35,580 nucleotides of DNA from Oscillospiraceae bacterium (GCA_031268095.1 JAIRXU010000018.1:1-35580); one strand, 5' to 3'; shown: positions 15,295 to 25,054, counted from the stretch's first letter. Notes: generated by a model from the sequence alone, not told the origin. Translations and numbers: made by a program.

Positions 15295-16361
15295 GCCAGA
15301 TGACAACGCATGAGCGCGTGACTAGGATGTTCGACCACCGAGAGGCTGACCGGATTCCCGTCACCGATTCCCCCTGGCAGGGCACCCTGGCCCGCTGGCG
15401 GCGGGAAGGCATGCCGGCTGCCGCAGACTGGCGTGACTACTTCGGCGCGGACAAATTCGAGACCATCGGCATCAACATTACGCCCAACTACCCCGAGCGG
15501 ATCCTCGAGGAAACCGATCGCTATGTGATCAAGACGTCCCCTTGGGGCGTAACGATGAAACACTTCAAAGAGATGGATTCCACGCCGGAGTTCATCGACT
15601 TCCGTGTGACCACGCCAGAGGCCTGGGAAGAGGCAAAAGCGAGGATGACCGTAGACCGGAACCGGATCAATTGGGCACGGCTGGCGCGGGACTATCCCCG
15701 CTGGCAGGCTGAGGGGTGCTGGATCCAGGCGGGGTTCTGGTTCGGGTTTGACGTGACCCATTCCTGGATGGTCGGCACCGAAACACTGCTGATCGCTCTG
15801 ATGGAGGAACCCGAATGGGTAACGGATATGTTTGATACCTACCTGAACCAATGCATTGCCCATTTTGACCTGCTCTGGGACGCCGGATACCGTTTCGACT
15901 GCATCACCTGGCCGGACGACATGGGCTACAAAAACACGACGTTTTTTTCGAACGCCATGTATCGGGCATTGCTCCAGCCTTTCCATACAAAGGCCGTCGC
16001 CTGGGCCCACAGCAAGGGCGTCCGCGCGCACCTGCATTCCTGCGGAGATATTATGCGGCTACTGCCGGACGTTGTCGCCACCGGCATTGATGCGCTCAAC
16101 CCTTTGGAGGTCAAGGCCGGGATGGACGCGGTCCAGATCAAACGGACGTACGGGGACCGCCTGGTGCTGCACGGCGGAATCAATGCGGTGCTCTGGGACC
16201 GCAAAGAGGAGATCATTCCTGAAATTGAGCGCCTGATCCCGATCCTCAAAGAGAACGGCGGCTACATCTTCTCGTCCGACCATTCTATTCCCAACAGCGT
16301 TTCTCTGGAGAATTTCCGAGAGATTCTGCGAACCGTGCAGCGCGTGGGCGTATATGATTAG
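15291..16361 (+). CDS. Uroporphyrinogen decarboxylase-family protein
   Basis: A 356-residue protein of the UroD/MtaA superfamily. The C-terminal half has the family pattern AHLHSCGDIMRLLPD, GIDALNPLEVKAGMD and LVLHGGINAVLW. The N-terminal part has VTRMFDHREADRIPV, the usual opening of the non-haem UroD-like branch. The branch includes methylcobamide:CoM methyltransferases and many uncharacterised members. Because no other porphyrin or corrinoid gene is nearby, true uroporphyrinogen decarboxylation is doubtful. The His/Cys of HSCGD could hold zinc as in MtaA-type enzymes. The start is ATG 15291, with GGAGG 5 bases upstream and a 4-base overlap with the kinase gene. The SGNH hydrolase follows after 29 bp. 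Confidence 0.88.
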   Translation: MSQMTTHERVTRMFDHREADRIPVTDSPWQGTLARWRREGMPAAADWRDYFGADKFETIGINITPNYPERILEETDRYVIKTSPWGVTMKHFKEMDSTPEFIDFRVTTPEAWEEAKARMTVDRNRINWARLARDYPRWQAEGCWIQAGFWFGFDVTHSWMVGTETLLIALMEEPEWVTDMFDTYLNQCIAHFDLLWDAGYRFDCITWPDDMGYKNTTFFSNAMYRALLQPFHTKAVAWAHSKGVRAHLHSCGDIMRLLPDVVATGIDALNPLEVKAGMDAVQIKRTYGDRLVLHGGINAVLWDRKEEIIPEIERLIPILKENGGYIFSSDHSIPNSVSLENFREILRTVQRVGVYD

Positions 16362-16390
16362 TACGATTGGTGATAGGAGGGACAATCCGC

Positions 16391-17011
16391 ATGCGGCGAC
16401 TCTTATTTCAGGGCGACAGCGTCACGGACTGCGGCCGCCGGGACAACCCGGAAAATCCTTTGGGCGGCGGCTATCCAAAATTCGTCGCCGAGACGCTGGT
16501 AAAACAGCAAACCCCGGCTGAACTTATCAACCGAGGGATTTCGGGGAACCGAGTCCGGGACTTGCGGGCCCGCTGGGCAGCGGATGTTCTGGAACTGCGC
16601 CCTGACCTCGTCAGCATCCTCATCGGAATCAACGATACATGGCGGCGCTATGATCAAAACGACGAGACCACCGACGCGGCCTTCGCGGCGGATTACCGGG
16701 CCATTCTGGATCCCCTGGCGGAACAGGGGGTCGGCTTGTTGCTACTCGCGCCCTTTGTACTGGACGTCAGCAACGCCGTATCTCGCATGCGGGAAGACTT
16801 GGCGGGCAAGCAGGCCGCAGTTCGCCGCTTAGCCGCAGAATACGGTACGCTGTTTCTGGACACCGACGCGCTGTTCCAGGACGCCTGCCGGGAGCAGATG
16901 CTCCCGCCGGCTGCTTTTGCCGCCGACGGTGTGCATCCCACCGAAGCAGGGCATCGCCTGCTGGCGAAGGCTTGGCTCCGGACAGCGGAAGGCTTCCTCG
17001 TGCGGGGCTGA
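16391..17011 (+). CDS. SGNH/GDSL hydrolase
   Basis: A 206-residue esterase/acetylhydrolase of the SGNH fold. All four blocks are visible: block I GDSVTD (nucleophile Ser, about residue 9), block II GISGNRV (Gly), block III IGINDT (Asn), and block V DGVHPTEAGH (Asp and His). No signal peptide is seen, so it acts in the cytosol. Typical substrates are acetylated sugars or short-chain esters. The start is ATG 16391 behind AGGAGGG, 9 bases away. It is the last gene of the kinase-UroD-hydrolase operon, closed by the terminator at 17066-17094. The operon combination hints at a small-molecule modification pathway that I cannot name. Confidence 0.9.
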   Translation: MRRLLFQGDSVTDCGRRDNPENPLGGGYPKFVAETLVKQQTPAELINRGISGNRVRDLRARWAADVLELRPDLVSILIGINDTWRRYDQNDETTDAAFAADYRAILDPLAEQGVGLLLLAPFVLDVSNAVSRMREDLAGKQAAVRRLAAEYGTLFLDTDALFQDACREQMLPPAAFAADGVHPTEAGHRLLAKAWLRTAEGFLVRG

Positions 17012-17065
17012 CGGCGGACCACTGCTCACGCGCAATGGTGCATGCGCAGTTGCGCAGAAGAGACG

Positions 17066-17094
17066 AACTGCCCCGTCTCCGGGCGGTTGTTTTT
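17066..17094 (+). terminator. Terminator of the kinase-UroD-SGNH operon
   Basis: AACTGCCC (17066-17073) pairs with GGGCGGTT (17081-17088, one G-T) and is followed by TTGTTTTT. The T run reaches the stop of convergent gltX. On the minus strand the same hairpin lacks a U tail. Confidence 0.78.
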
Positions 17095-18760
17095 AAAGTG
17101 TCTCCAGTGCCAGATCGAAACGGCGGCGCAGGCGTTCGGGCCCCAGCAACCGCATGATGCTGTACAGGTCAAATGTCATGCGCAGGGACGTTGCCGCCAC
17201 ACGGAGGATAGTGGTGACGTCCACCAAACTGCCCCGGTACGCGCCGGGGTTTTTCTTGTAATCTTTCGTCGCAGCGGCAAACCCCAGCGCCGTGCAAAGC
17301 TCCTTGATGGCGCCAAACCAGGCCTCCTGACTGTCCATGCAGTAATATTGCGCCAGATACAGATCCAGGATTTCTGCCGCGTCCACCCGGACGGTCCCCT
17401 CGTTCCATTGATAGCGCTTCTCGCGCGCCTCAAACACATCGTCATACATATACCACAGGTAATCCGGGATGCCGCAGAAGCAGGCGACGTCCTTACGGGG
17501 TTTTGGCTGCTCCCGCTCAATGTTCAGAATCTCGGTGTAATAATCCTCGTCCCGGCGGATCCAGTCCAGCAGGATGGGGTTATATTGTTCCGCCCAGGCG
17601 CAGGAGAGGTCGCGCAGCAGCACGGCAGGCAGACGGGAGAGGCGCTCCCGGGAGATGCTGTCCAGCTTGTCCAGGTCAAAGAATGCGCCGGACACGGAAA
17701 TTTTCCGGGGAGAAAACGGAAATTCCAGGAAGGATGCGCCGGGATTGGCCGTCCGCCAGTCCTCAAAGTTGGAATTGATGATCGTCATCAGCGCGTCTAC
17801 CACGGCCTCAATAGGGTAGCCTTTCTGGATATAATACTCCATCAGCGCTTCGGGGTCCTTACGCTTGCTGATTTTCCGCACACAGCTGGGATCGTCCTGA
17901 TCCCGCTTGAGGATCAGGGGATGGTGGATGTACGCCGGTGGACACCAGCCGAAGGCCCGGAACAACTCCAGATGCACCGGCACGGAAGGCAGCCACTCCT
18001 CCCCCCGCACCACAAGTGTCGTGCGCATAAAATGGTCGTCCACCGCATGGGCAAAGTGGTACGTCGGCAGGCCCCACCCCGTCTTCATAATCACGATGTC
18101 CTGGTCGTTTTCCGGAAAATCGGTCTCCCCCCGGACGCCATCCCGGAACCGCACACGCCGCGCGGAGTGCCCTTCGGACAGCAGACGCAGGACAAACGGG
18201 TCTCCCTTCCGGATACGGGCGGCCCGCTCATCATTAGAGAGGTCCCGACAAACGGCGTATGTTCCATAGTAGCCGGTCCGCTGCTTTGCCGCTTCTTGGC
18301 TGGCCCGCAGCGCGTCCAGCTTGTCCGGCGCGCAAAAGCAGGGGTAGGCCCGGCCCCGTTCCACCAGCCGCTTCAGGCAGGCATGGTAGATCTCCTTGCG
18401 CTCGCTCTGGACGTAGGGGCCGTAATCGCCGACGGTCTGTCCGTCCGCTTCGTATTCATCGGGTAGAATCCCGAAATGCGCCAGCGTTTCCATGATCAGC
18501 CGGAGGGCGGAGCCGACTTCGCGCTTCTTATCGGTGTCTTCGTTGCGCAGGAAGAAAACTCCCCCGCTGCGCTTGGCAAGCACGTAGCTGATCAGCGCCG
18601 GCATAAAGTTGCCGATATGGACGAAGCCGGTGGGGCTGGGCGCGAAGCGGGTCACGCAGGCGCCTTCCGGGAGCTCCCGCGCCGGATACCGCGCCTCGCA
18701 GTCCTCCACCGTGAGGGAAATATCAGGAAAAATCAACTGTACAAGCTCCAGATTGGTCAT
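17093..18760 (-). CDS. gltX: Glutamate-tRNA ligase
   Basis: A 555-residue class I aminoacyl-tRNA synthetase that charges tRNA with glutamate. The HIGH-type motif is PSPTGFVHIGNF (about 41-52) and the KMSKS-type motif is KISKRKD (about 296-302). Other family marks are LRNEDTD, YVQSER and GWGLPTYHFAHAVDDH. The C-terminal anticodon-binding part is longer than in the approximately 480-residue enzymes, in line with the longer type seen in several Clostridia. The start is ATG 18760, with GGGAGG 10 bases upstream; upstream Met codons overlap rpoD. It lies 17 bp after rpoD, so it is probably the last gene of the dgt-dnaG-rpoD transcript. Confidence 0.95.
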   Translation of the reverse strand: MTNLELVQLIFPDISLTVEDCEARYPARELPEGACVTRFAPSPTGFVHIGNFMPALISYVLAKRSGGVFFLRNEDTDKKREVGSALRLIMETLAHFGILPDEYEADGQTVGDYGPYVQSERKEIYHACLKRLVERGRAYPCFCAPDKLDALRASQEAAKQRTGYYGTYAVCRDLSNDERAARIRKGDPFVLRLLSEGHSARRVRFRDGVRGETDFPENDQDIVIMKTGWGLPTYHFAHAVDDHFMRTTLVVRGEEWLPSVPVHLELFRAFGWCPPAYIHHPLILKRDQDDPSCVRKISKRKDPEALMEYYIQKGYPIEAVVDALMTIINSNFEDWRTANPGASFLEFPFSPRKISVSGAFFDLDKLDSISRERLSRLPAVLLRDLSCAWAEQYNPILLDWIRRDEDYYTEILNIEREQPKPRKDVACFCGIPDYLWYMYDDVFEAREKRYQWNEGTVRVDAAEILDLYLAQYYCMDSQEAWFGAIKELCTALGFAAATKDYKKNPGAYRGSLVDVTTILRVAATSLRMTFDLYSIMRLLGPERLRRRFDLALETL

Positions 18761-18777
18761 CGTTCGCGATCCTCCCA

Positions 18778-19869
18778 TCAATCCAAAAAGTCCCGCAGAC
18801 GCTTGCTGCGGCTGGGGTGGCGGAGTTTGCGCAGGGCCTTTGCCTCAATTTGCCGGATGCGCTCGCGGGTAACGTTGAACTCCTTGCCGACCTCCTCCAG
18901 CGTGTGCGGATGACCGTCTTCCAGCCCAAAGCGCAGCGCCAGCACCTTCTCTTCCCGGTTGGTCAGGGTCTTCAGCACGTCTCCTAACTGCTCCTTCAGC
19001 AGCAGCATGGAGGCCTTGTCTGCCGGGGCGGGGGCGTCGTCGTCGGGGATGAAGTCACCCAGCAAGCTGTCCTCCTCTTCGCCAATCGGAGTTTCCAGCG
19101 AGACGGGCTCCTGCGCCACCCGCAAGATCTCCCGTACGCGGTCCACCGGCATTTCCAGCCGCTCGGCAATCTCCTCCGCCGAAGGATCCCGGCCATTTTC
19201 ATGGAGCAGCTGGGAGTTGGTTTTCTTGACTTTGTTGATGGTTTCCACCATGTGCACAGGGATGCGGATGGTCCGCGCCTGGTCGGCGATGGCCCGGGTA
19301 ATGGCCTGCCGGATCCACCAGGTGGCATAGGTCGAAAACTTGAATCCTTTGGTATAGTCGAATTTATCGACGGCTTTGATCAGCCCCAGATTGCCTTCCT
19401 GGATCAAATCCAGAAACTGCATCCCCCGCCCAACGTACCGCTTGGCGATGCTAACCACCAACCGGAGGTTGGCTTCCGCCAGGCGCTTTTTGGCGTAGGG
19501 GTCGTCATCGGAAATCCGGATGGCCAACTCAATTTCTTCTTCCGGCGTGAGCAGCGGCACCCGGCCGATTTCCTTGAGGTAAACCTTGACCGGATCGTCC
19601 ATGATCTGGCTTTTATCATCCAGAGGCAGGCCCAGGTCGGGACCTTTGGGCAAATCCAGGTCAAACGACAAATCCAGCGACAGATCCCCCAGGTCGTCGA
19701 TAATTTCGATGTTCATGGAATCAATGGCGTCATAGAGTTTGTCCAGTTCCTCAATGTCGAAATTCATTTCCAGGATTGCGGCGTCGATTTCCTGCGTGGT
19801 CAGTTTTCCTGTGGTCCGCCCTTTTTCAATCAGCGCTTTGGCGGAACTCCTCTTCTCGTTTCCTTCCAT
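18778..19869 (-). CDS. rpoD: RNA polymerase primary sigma factor (sigma-70)
   Basis: A 363-residue housekeeping sigma factor. Region 1.2 begins at [18 protein letters not shown] (about 91). Region 2 carries [35 protein letters not shown] and the -10 recognition helix [15 protein letters not shown]. Region 4 has the helix-turn-helix [20 protein letters not shown]. Region 1.1 is short, as in Firmicutes SigA, with an Asp/Leu-rich acidic stretch at about 57-80. The consensus-like promoters seen in this window match the expected specificity. The start is ATG 19869, with AAGGAG 9 bases upstream. It lies 37 bp after dnaG and 17 bp before gltX. Confidence 0.97.
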   Translation of the reverse strand: MEGNEKRSSAKALIEKGRTTGKLTTQEIDAAILEMNFDIEELDKLYDAIDSMNIEIIDDLGDLSLDLSFDLDLPKGPDLGLPLDDKSQIMDDPVKVYLKEIGRVPLLTPEEEIELAIRISDDDPYAKKRLAEANLRLVVSIAKRYVGRGMQFLDLIQEGNLGLIKAVDKFDYTKGFKFSTYATWWIRQAITRAIADQARTIRIPVHMVETINKVKKTNSQLLHENGRDPSAEEIAERLEMPVDRVREILRVAQEPVSLETPIGEEEDSLLGDFIPDDDAPAPADKASMLLLKEQLGDVLKTLTNREEKVLALRFGLEDGHPHTLEEVGKEFNVTRERIRQIEAKALRKLRHPSRSKRLRDFLD

Positions 19870-19906
19870 TCCCACTCTCTCCTTCTCTCTGCTTTGGTTG
19901 GCCGCG

Positions 19907-21703
19907 CTATCCTTTGGAGTCCTCTGGCTGGGGTACATTCCCCAGCGCCTTTTTTTTATGGGCAAACTGCCGCCGGAACACTTCTGCGTCGTCAAGAATT
20001 CCCACCGACGCCACTTCCCGGCCGCGATTTTCTTCCAGGAGCGCACGGACGCAGTCTTCGCATTCCGCCAGCAGGCTGCCGCCCGGTCCGCTCAGGTTCC
20101 GTAGCCGCATGACCTCGCTCAGCTCTTTTTCATCCAGTTCACCGCTGAGCAGTTCCGGTTCAACGCCCCGCCCCGCCGCCAGCCGCCCGAAGAGCACCTC
20201 CGCCAGCCGCCGGTTCAGGGGGGTCACAAAATCCGCCGCCGTTAGCTTTTCCCGGATCCGGGGAAAAAAATCAGGATGACCCAGCAACAACGACAGCAGC
20301 CGCTCTTCCGCCTTGGCGGCCCGCCGGTGCAGGATCCGCTGGGGATCCGGCGAGGGCGGGGATGCGGCGGTCCGCAGCAATTGCTGCTCCCTGTCCCGCT
20401 CCCGCTGCCGGGCGGCCTGCTTGCCATAATATTGGATCTGCGCCAGAATCGCCTGTTTTGCAACCCCCAATTCCTCCCCCAGCCGGGCGGCGTAGATATC
20501 CTGCTCCATCTTTCCGCCCTGGTTCGCGAGGATCCGGGCGGCCTCCTTGAGGTAATCCAGCTTTCCTGCCGGGGTCGTTAGATCCAGATCTCCCCTGGCT
20601 CCGAGCAGCCGAAATTCTAAGTCGTTGGCCGCGCCGTCAAGTAAGATACGGAAGCGCTCCGGGCCATACGCCCGCAGGATCTCGTCCGGATCCTTTCCGC
20701 CGCTGAGGGAAAGCACCCGCAGTTTCAGCGAGGTTTGCTCCAGGATTGCCAGCGCCTTGCGGGTGGCGGCCTGGCCGGCTTCATCCGCATCGTAAGACAA
20801 GACGACTTCCTTGGCATACCGGGCAAGCAGCTGCGCCTGGTCCTTCGTCAGCGCCGTCCCCAGGCAGGCCACAGCATTGAGGAATCCTGCCTGGTGCAGC
20901 GCGATAACGTCCATGTACCCTTCCGCCAGAATCAACTGCCCGCCGCCCTCGTTCTTGGCAAAATTCAACGCGAAGACGTCCCGGCCTTTTTTATACACCA
21001 AAGTATCGGATGTATTGATGTATTTTGGCTTACTGTCGTCAAGCACCCGGCCGCCGAAGGCGACGACGTTCCCCCGCAAGTCGATGATTGGCACCATCAC
21101 CCGGTGGCGGAACCGGTCGTAGTGGGAGGTTCTCCCATCCCGTTCGCTGCGGGAAACGAGGTTGGCCTCCACCAGTTCGTCGAGGGCAAAGCCTTGGCCC
21201 CGCAGGTGATCCAGCAGCGCGCTCCAACGGGGCGGCGCGTACCCTAAACCAAAATGTTTGATGGTTTCCGGGCTGAGCCGCCGCCCCAGCCAATAATCCA
21301 AGCCCTCTCGGCCTTCCGGCGTACGCAGCTGGGCGTGAAAGAAGCGGGCGGCCTCCCGATTGGCGGAGAGGATCCTCATCCGTCGCTTGGCCAGACTGTC
21401 ATCGTAATTGTCCTCCGGCAGCTGCATCCCTACCCTCTCGCAGAGAGATTTCACCGCCTCCACGTAGTCCAAGTGGTCGATGCGCATGAGGAAGGAAATG
21501 GCGTCCCCGCCCGCCCCGCAGCCGAAGCAATAGAAAGAATTGCTGTCGGGATAAACCGCGAAGGAGGGTGTTTTCTCGCCGTGAAAGGGGCAAAGGCCCA
21601 TCAGGATCCGGCCGCTGCGCCGCAGGTTGACGTAGGACGAGACCAGCGTCTCAATGTCCGCCCGATCCCGCAAGGTCTGTAAAAAACTGTCTGGAATCGG
21701 CAT
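19907..21703 (-). CDS. dnaG: DNA primase
   Basis: A 598-residue bacterial primase that makes RNA primers at the replication fork with the DnaB-type helicase. The N-terminal CHC2 zinc finger has C38, H41, C59 and C62 ([22 protein letters not shown]). The catalytic core has [12 protein letters not shown] and the Toprim motifs [14 protein letters not shown] (about 258) and SYDADEAG. The last approximately 150 residues form the helicase-interacting domain, with low similarity as usual. The start is ATG 21703. A run of nine C on the plus strand (nine G in the mRNA) lies 4 bases before the start and acts as or overlaps the ribosome site. The macromolecular-synthesis order dnaG-rpoD is conserved in Firmicutes. 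Confidence 0.97.
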   Translation of the reverse strand: MPIPDSFLQTLRDRADIETLVSSYVNLRRSGRILMGLCPFHGEKTPSFAVYPDSNSFYCFGCGAGGDAISFLMRIDHLDYVEAVKSLCERVGMQLPEDNYDDSLAKRRMRILSANREAARFFHAQLRTPEGREGLDYWLGRRLSPETIKHFGLGYAPPRWSALLDHLRGQGFALDELVEANLVSRSERDGRTSHYDRFRHRVMVPIIDLRGNVVAFGGRVLDDSKPKYINTSDTLVYKKGRDVFALNFAKNEGGGQLILAEGYMDVIALHQAGFLNAVACLGTALTKDQAQLLARYAKEVVLSYDADEAGQAATRKALAILEQTSLKLRVLSLSGGKDPDEILRAYGPERFRILLDGAANDLEFRLLGARGDLDLTTPAGKLDYLKEAARILANQGGKMEQDIYAARLGEELGVAKQAILAQIQYYGKQAARQRERDREQQLLRTAASPPSPDPQRILHRRAAKAEERLLSLLLGHPDFFPRIREKLTAADFVTPLNRRLAEVLFGRLAAGRGVEPELLSGELDEKELSEVMRLRNLSGPGGSLLAECEDCVRALLEENRGREVASVGILDDAEVFRRQFAHKKKALGNVPQPEDSKG

Positions 21704-21707
21704 GGCA

Positions 21708-21716
21708 CCCCCCCCC
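21708..21716 (-). promoter_or_regulatory. G9 tract at the dnaG ribosome-binding site
   Basis: Nine consecutive C on the plus strand give G9 in the dnaG mRNA, preceded by GGAAA and followed by TGCC-ATG. A G-run can pair with the anti-Shine-Dalgarno only partly, and slippage here would change spacing and translation. Confidence 0.5.
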
Positions 21717-21778
21717 TTTCCGCGTTCTCTGTTTTCTCCGCTTTTTATTTTTCCCCTCGTTTCTCTGCCGCAGCGGTT

Positions 21779-23272
21779 TTAAGTGATCGCCCGGCCCGCT
21801 TTCCGCCGCTCGGCGAAGAATTCGTCCACTACCGCGCGCTCGCTGAAGGGGATGTTGACGCCGTTGACCTCTTCATAGGGGACGTTGCCCTTTCCCACCA
21901 GCAGAATCAGGTCGCCGTCCCGGGCCTGGTTCAGTGCAAAGCGTATCGCCTCCCGGCGGTCGGGAATGATCGTGTAATTGCCGCCGCTGCGTTCAATCCC
22001 GGTGGCAATATCCGCCAAAATCTGATTTGGGTCATCTGTCCGGGGGCTGGCGTTGGCCAGAATGGTCAGGTCGGCGGTCTTCCCCAGGATCTCGCCGGAA
22101 TCAAACCGGCGGATGTGGGCGCGGTTGCCCTCCAATCCAAAAACACAAATGGTGCGCCTGGGATTGTATTTTTTGATGGTATCCATCAGACTGCGTACGC
22201 TGAGCTTGTTGTGGGCAAAATCAATCATCACCGTGAACGGCGCGGGCACCTCCACCAACTCCATGCGACCTTTGATCACCGCGCTGAGCAGCCCTTCAGC
22301 AATGGGCTCCTGCGCAATCCCAAAATAATCGGAAATGCAGACCGCCGCCAGTGCGTTGGACGCAGAAAACTCTCCGGGGATGGGGATGCGCAGAGAGCGT
22401 TCCCAGCGCGGCGTCTGACAAAGGAAACTGACCGTCATCTTGTTGCCGTTCATCTCGCAGCGGATATCTTTGGCCCGGTAGTCGGCGCGGGCATCGAAGC
22501 CGTAAGTCTGGACCGCGCAGGGCACGTCCCGAACAATTTCGTCGAACAGCTCCGCGTCCCGGTTGACGAAACAGAAATCCGCCTGGGAAAAAATCATCTT
22601 TTTGCAGTTGAAGTAGTGCTCAAACGTCGGATGCTCCGTTTTGGAGATGTGGTCGGGTGAAATGTTGGTATACAGCGCCAGATCAAAATGTATCCCTTCG
22701 GTCCGGTGCAGGTAGAACCCTTGGCTGGTTGCCTCCAGGAAGCAATACTCTATTCCCGCGTCGGCCATATCTTTCAGGATCCGATGCAGTTCATAGGATT
22801 CAGGCGTCGTGTTGGGCAGTTTGAAATAGACGTCGCTATAGTAGACGCCGTTGGAACCAATCAGTCCAGCCGGGTGTCCTGCGCATTCAAAAATGGATTT
22901 GAGCATAAACGACGTACTGGTTTTGCCCTTCGTTCCCGTGATGCCGACAAACTTCAGCCGCCGGGCGGGGTAATCGAAGTGACGCGCAGAGATCAGCGCC
23001 AAGGCGCGGCGGGTGTTTTCCGTCAGGACCAGGGTGACGCCGTCCAGCGCCGCAAGATCCTCCGGTTCCCGCTGACACAGGAACAGCCGCGTCCCTCGCT
23101 CATAAGCGCTCCGGACGAAATTATGCCCGTCCGCAACAGACCCCGGCAGGCAGACAAAAAGCATGGCCGGTCCGGCCTTACGGGAATCATACGCGACGTC
23201 CCGCACCGCCGCGTTCAGGTTCCCCAAAATCAGCCGATGCTCCACCCCTTGCAAAAGTTCCCCAAAAGTCAT
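21779..23272 (-). CDS. MurE-like Mur ligase (atypical)
   Basis: A 497-residue Mur ligase closest in layout to UDP-MurNAc-tripeptide synthetase (MurE). The ATP loop GITGTKGKTST (110-120), the NTTPES segment (154-159), DHISKTEHPTFEHY with the Lys (about 224) that is carbamylated in the family, and the C-terminal domain are present. Key C-terminal motifs diverge. The family GCGGDRD loop reads GLEGNRAHIRR (379-389). The DNPR motif that recognises meso-diaminopimelate in MurE reads NASPR (407-411). The substrate may therefore differ, or this is a second Mur ligase. The start is ATG 23272, with GGAGG 6 bases upstream. It lies 41 bp after dgt and 75 bp before dnaG, an unusual place for murE, which normally sits in the dcw cluster. 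Confidence 0.8.
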   Translation of the reverse strand: MTFGELLQGVEHRLILGNLNAAVRDVAYDSRKAGPAMLFVCLPGSVADGHNFVRSAYERGTRLFLCQREPEDLAALDGVTLVLTENTRRALALISARHFDYPARRLKFVGITGTKGKTSTSFMLKSIFECAGHPAGLIGSNGVYYSDVYFKLPNTTPESYELHRILKDMADAGIEYCFLEATSQGFYLHRTEGIHFDLALYTNISPDHISKTEHPTFEHYFNCKKMIFSQADFCFVNRDAELFDEIVRDVPCAVQTYGFDARADYRAKDIRCEMNGNKMTVSFLCQTPRWERSLRIPIPGEFSASNALAAVCISDYFGIAQEPIAEGLLSAVIKGRMELVEVPAPFTVMIDFAHNKLSVRSLMDTIKKYNPRRTICVFGLEGNRAHIRRFDSGEILGKTADLTILANASPRTDDPNQILADIATGIERSGGNYTIIPDRREAIRFALNQARDGDLILLVGKGNVPYEEVNGVNIPFSERAVVDEFFAERRKAGRAIT

Positions 23273-23313
23273 AAATTTCCTCCGTTCTCTGAATCAGTGT
23301 TCGGTTCGGTCCA

Positions 23314-24339
23314 TCAGGTTCTTGTCCAGGCGTGCGGCACAAACAATTCCTCGAAAACCCGGACAGCGTAACGGTCCGTCATGCCAGCGATGTAGTCGCA
23401 GGCGGCGCGTTCCGCGCCCTCTTCTGCGGCGATGCGGCCATATTGCGCGGGCAACTGCACCGGTCGGGAGGCATAGTATTGGTACAGCCAGATCACCAGG
23501 TCAATGGCCTTCCCCTCCTCGCTCTTGCAGACGGGGTTGGTATAGACCCGCTCGAACATGAAGCTGTGCAACTGGTCGAATGCCGCTCCGGCTTCCGGGG
23601 TCAGGCGGATGCGTTCTCCGCTGGCCTCCACCGCCGAGCGCACCAGCGTATTGATCCGCGCGGATTTCGATTCTCCCAGGACGCGCCGGATCTCCGCGGG
23701 AAGATCCGATTCCGCCAAAATTTGGCCGTGCCGGGCGTCGTCAATGTCATGGTTAATATAGGCAATACGATCGGCCAGACGGACAATCTGCCCTTCCAGC
23801 GTCGCCGCGTCCTCGCCGCCGGTGTGGCGCTCAATGCCGTTGCGCACCTCAAAGGTCAGATTGAGGCCCCGCCCGTCTTGTTCCAGCTTGTCCACTACCC
23901 GCAGACTCTGGGCAAAATGATGAAACCCCCAGGGAACCACCTGCTGCAGCGCCCGTTCTCCCGCGTGGCCGAAGGGCGTATGCCCCAGGTCGTGCCCCAG
24001 CGCGATCGCTTCCGTCAAATCCTCATTGAGCCGCAGGGCCCGGGCAATGGTCCGCGCAATCTGGGAAACTTCCAGCGTGTGGGTCAGGCGGGTACGGTAA
24101 TGATCCCCCTCAGGAGAAAGGAACACCTGGGTTTTATGCTTGAGCCGCCGGAAGGAACTGCAGTGCAGAATCCGATCCCGGTCCCGCTGGAAGGCCGTGC
24201 GAATCTCGCATTCCGGTTCGGCGCGCAGCCGGCCTTGGCTGGTGTCCGCAAAGGCCGCCAGAGGAGACAGCCAGGCATGCTCTATACGGCAGGATTCTTC
24301 CCGAATCTTTAGGTTGTCCAAAACGTCGCGATCTACCAC
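23314..24339 (-). CDS. dgt: Deoxyguanosinetriphosphate triphosphohydrolase-like protein
   Basis: A 341-residue HD-domain dNTPase that splits dNTPs into nucleoside and triphosphate. The metal-binding signature is complete: RTRLTHTLEVSQIAR (first His, about 87), GHDLGHTPFGHAGE (H116-D117) and the later INHDIDDA Asp. The opening EIRTAFQRDRDRILHCSSFRRLKHKTQV is typical of the short Dgt branch. The start is GTG 24339 behind GAGGT. In many Firmicutes a dgt gene precedes dnaG-rpoD, and the same is seen here with a Mur ligase inserted between. It is the first gene of the minus-strand operon that ends with gltX. I see no clear promoter in the 65 bp between the rubrerythrin terminator and the start. 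Confidence 0.93.
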   Translation of the reverse strand: MVDRDVLDNLKIREESCRIEHAWLSPLAAFADTSQGRLRAEPECEIRTAFQRDRDRILHCSSFRRLKHKTQVFLSPEGDHYRTRLTHTLEVSQIARTIARALRLNEDLTEAIALGHDLGHTPFGHAGERALQQVVPWGFHHFAQSLRVVDKLEQDGRGLNLTFEVRNGIERHTGGEDAATLEGQIVRLADRIAYINHDIDDARHGQILAESDLPAEIRRVLGESKSARINTLVRSAVEASGERIRLTPEAGAAFDQLHSFMFERVYTNPVCKSEEGKAIDLVIWLYQYYASRPVQLPAQYGRIAAEEGAERAACDYIAGMTDRYAVRVFEELFVPHAWTRT

Positions 24340-24403
24340 AGTTCTATCACCTCTTTGTTATCTTATACGCAGCCAAGGCGCAAAATCCTTCAAAAAGTTC
24401 CAG

Positions 24404-24437
24404 AAAAAAATCCTCCAGCCCCATCGGCCGGAGGATT
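24404..24437 (-). terminator. Terminator after the rubrerythrin gene
   Basis: On the minus strand AATCCTCC pairs with GGAGGATT around a 13-base middle and is followed by T7. It lies 16 bp after the rubrerythrin stop. Confidence 0.85.
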
Positions 24438-24453
24438 AGAGCTATTGGCTGGC

Positions 24454-25002
24454 TTACTCCCCGAAATAACGCTTAAGCAATGCGGCGAAAGCGCGACCGT
24501 GCCGGGCTTCGTCCCGGGCCATCTCATGCACCGTATCATGGATAGCGTCGAGGTTCGCGGCTTTGGCGCGCTTAGACAGGTCGGTCTTTCCGGCAGTGGC
24601 CCCATTTTCGGCGGCAACGCGCAGCTTCAAGTTCTCCTTCGTGCTGGCGGAGACGACTTCTCCCAGCAACTCGGCAAATCGGGACGCATGGTCGGCCTCT
24701 TCGTAGGCGGCTTTCTCGTAATACATCCCCACTTCGGGATACCCTTCCCGAAATGCGGCGCGGGCCATAGCCAGATACATGCCAACTTCGGTGCATTCTC
24801 CGGTGAAATTGGCGCGCAGGTCAGCCAGGATATCGTCGCTTACACCGGCGGCAACGCCAATGACGTGCTCCGCAGCCCAGGTCAGTTCTTCTTGCGCCTG
24901 CTCGCGGAATTTCTCGGCCGGGGCCTTGCACTGGGGGCACTGAGGGGGCGGCGCGTCGCCGACGTGAACGTAGCCGCAAATGGCACAGACATATGTTTTC
25001 AT
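24454..25002 (-). CDS. Reverse-type rubrerythrin (rubredoxin domain at N-terminus)
   Basis: A 182-residue non-haem iron protein that reduces hydrogen peroxide in anaerobes. The rubredoxin Fe(Cys)4 site is at the N-terminus (C6-A-I-C9 and C22-P-Q-C25), the reverse of classical rubrerythrin. The four-helix diiron domain shows [32 protein letters not shown] and ARDEARHG, so all carboxylate and His ligands expected for the site appear present. Cytosolic. The start is ATG 25002 behind AAGGAG. It follows the SPFH gene by 52 bp and may share its transcript. It supports an anaerobic lifestyle. Confidence 0.94.
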   Translation of the reverse strand: MKTYVCAICGYVHVGDAPPPQCPQCKAPAEKFREQAQEELTWAAEHVIGVAAGVSDDILADLRANFTGECTEVGMYLAMARAAFREGYPEVGMYYEKAAYEEADHASRFAELLGEVVSASTKENLKLRVAAENGATAGKTDLSKRAKAANLDAIHDTVHEMARDEARHGRAFAALLKRYFGE

Positions 25003-25054
25003 TCGGAATCTCCTTCTCTCTTTCTCAAAATTTTAAATATCGTGTATCGCGCGG

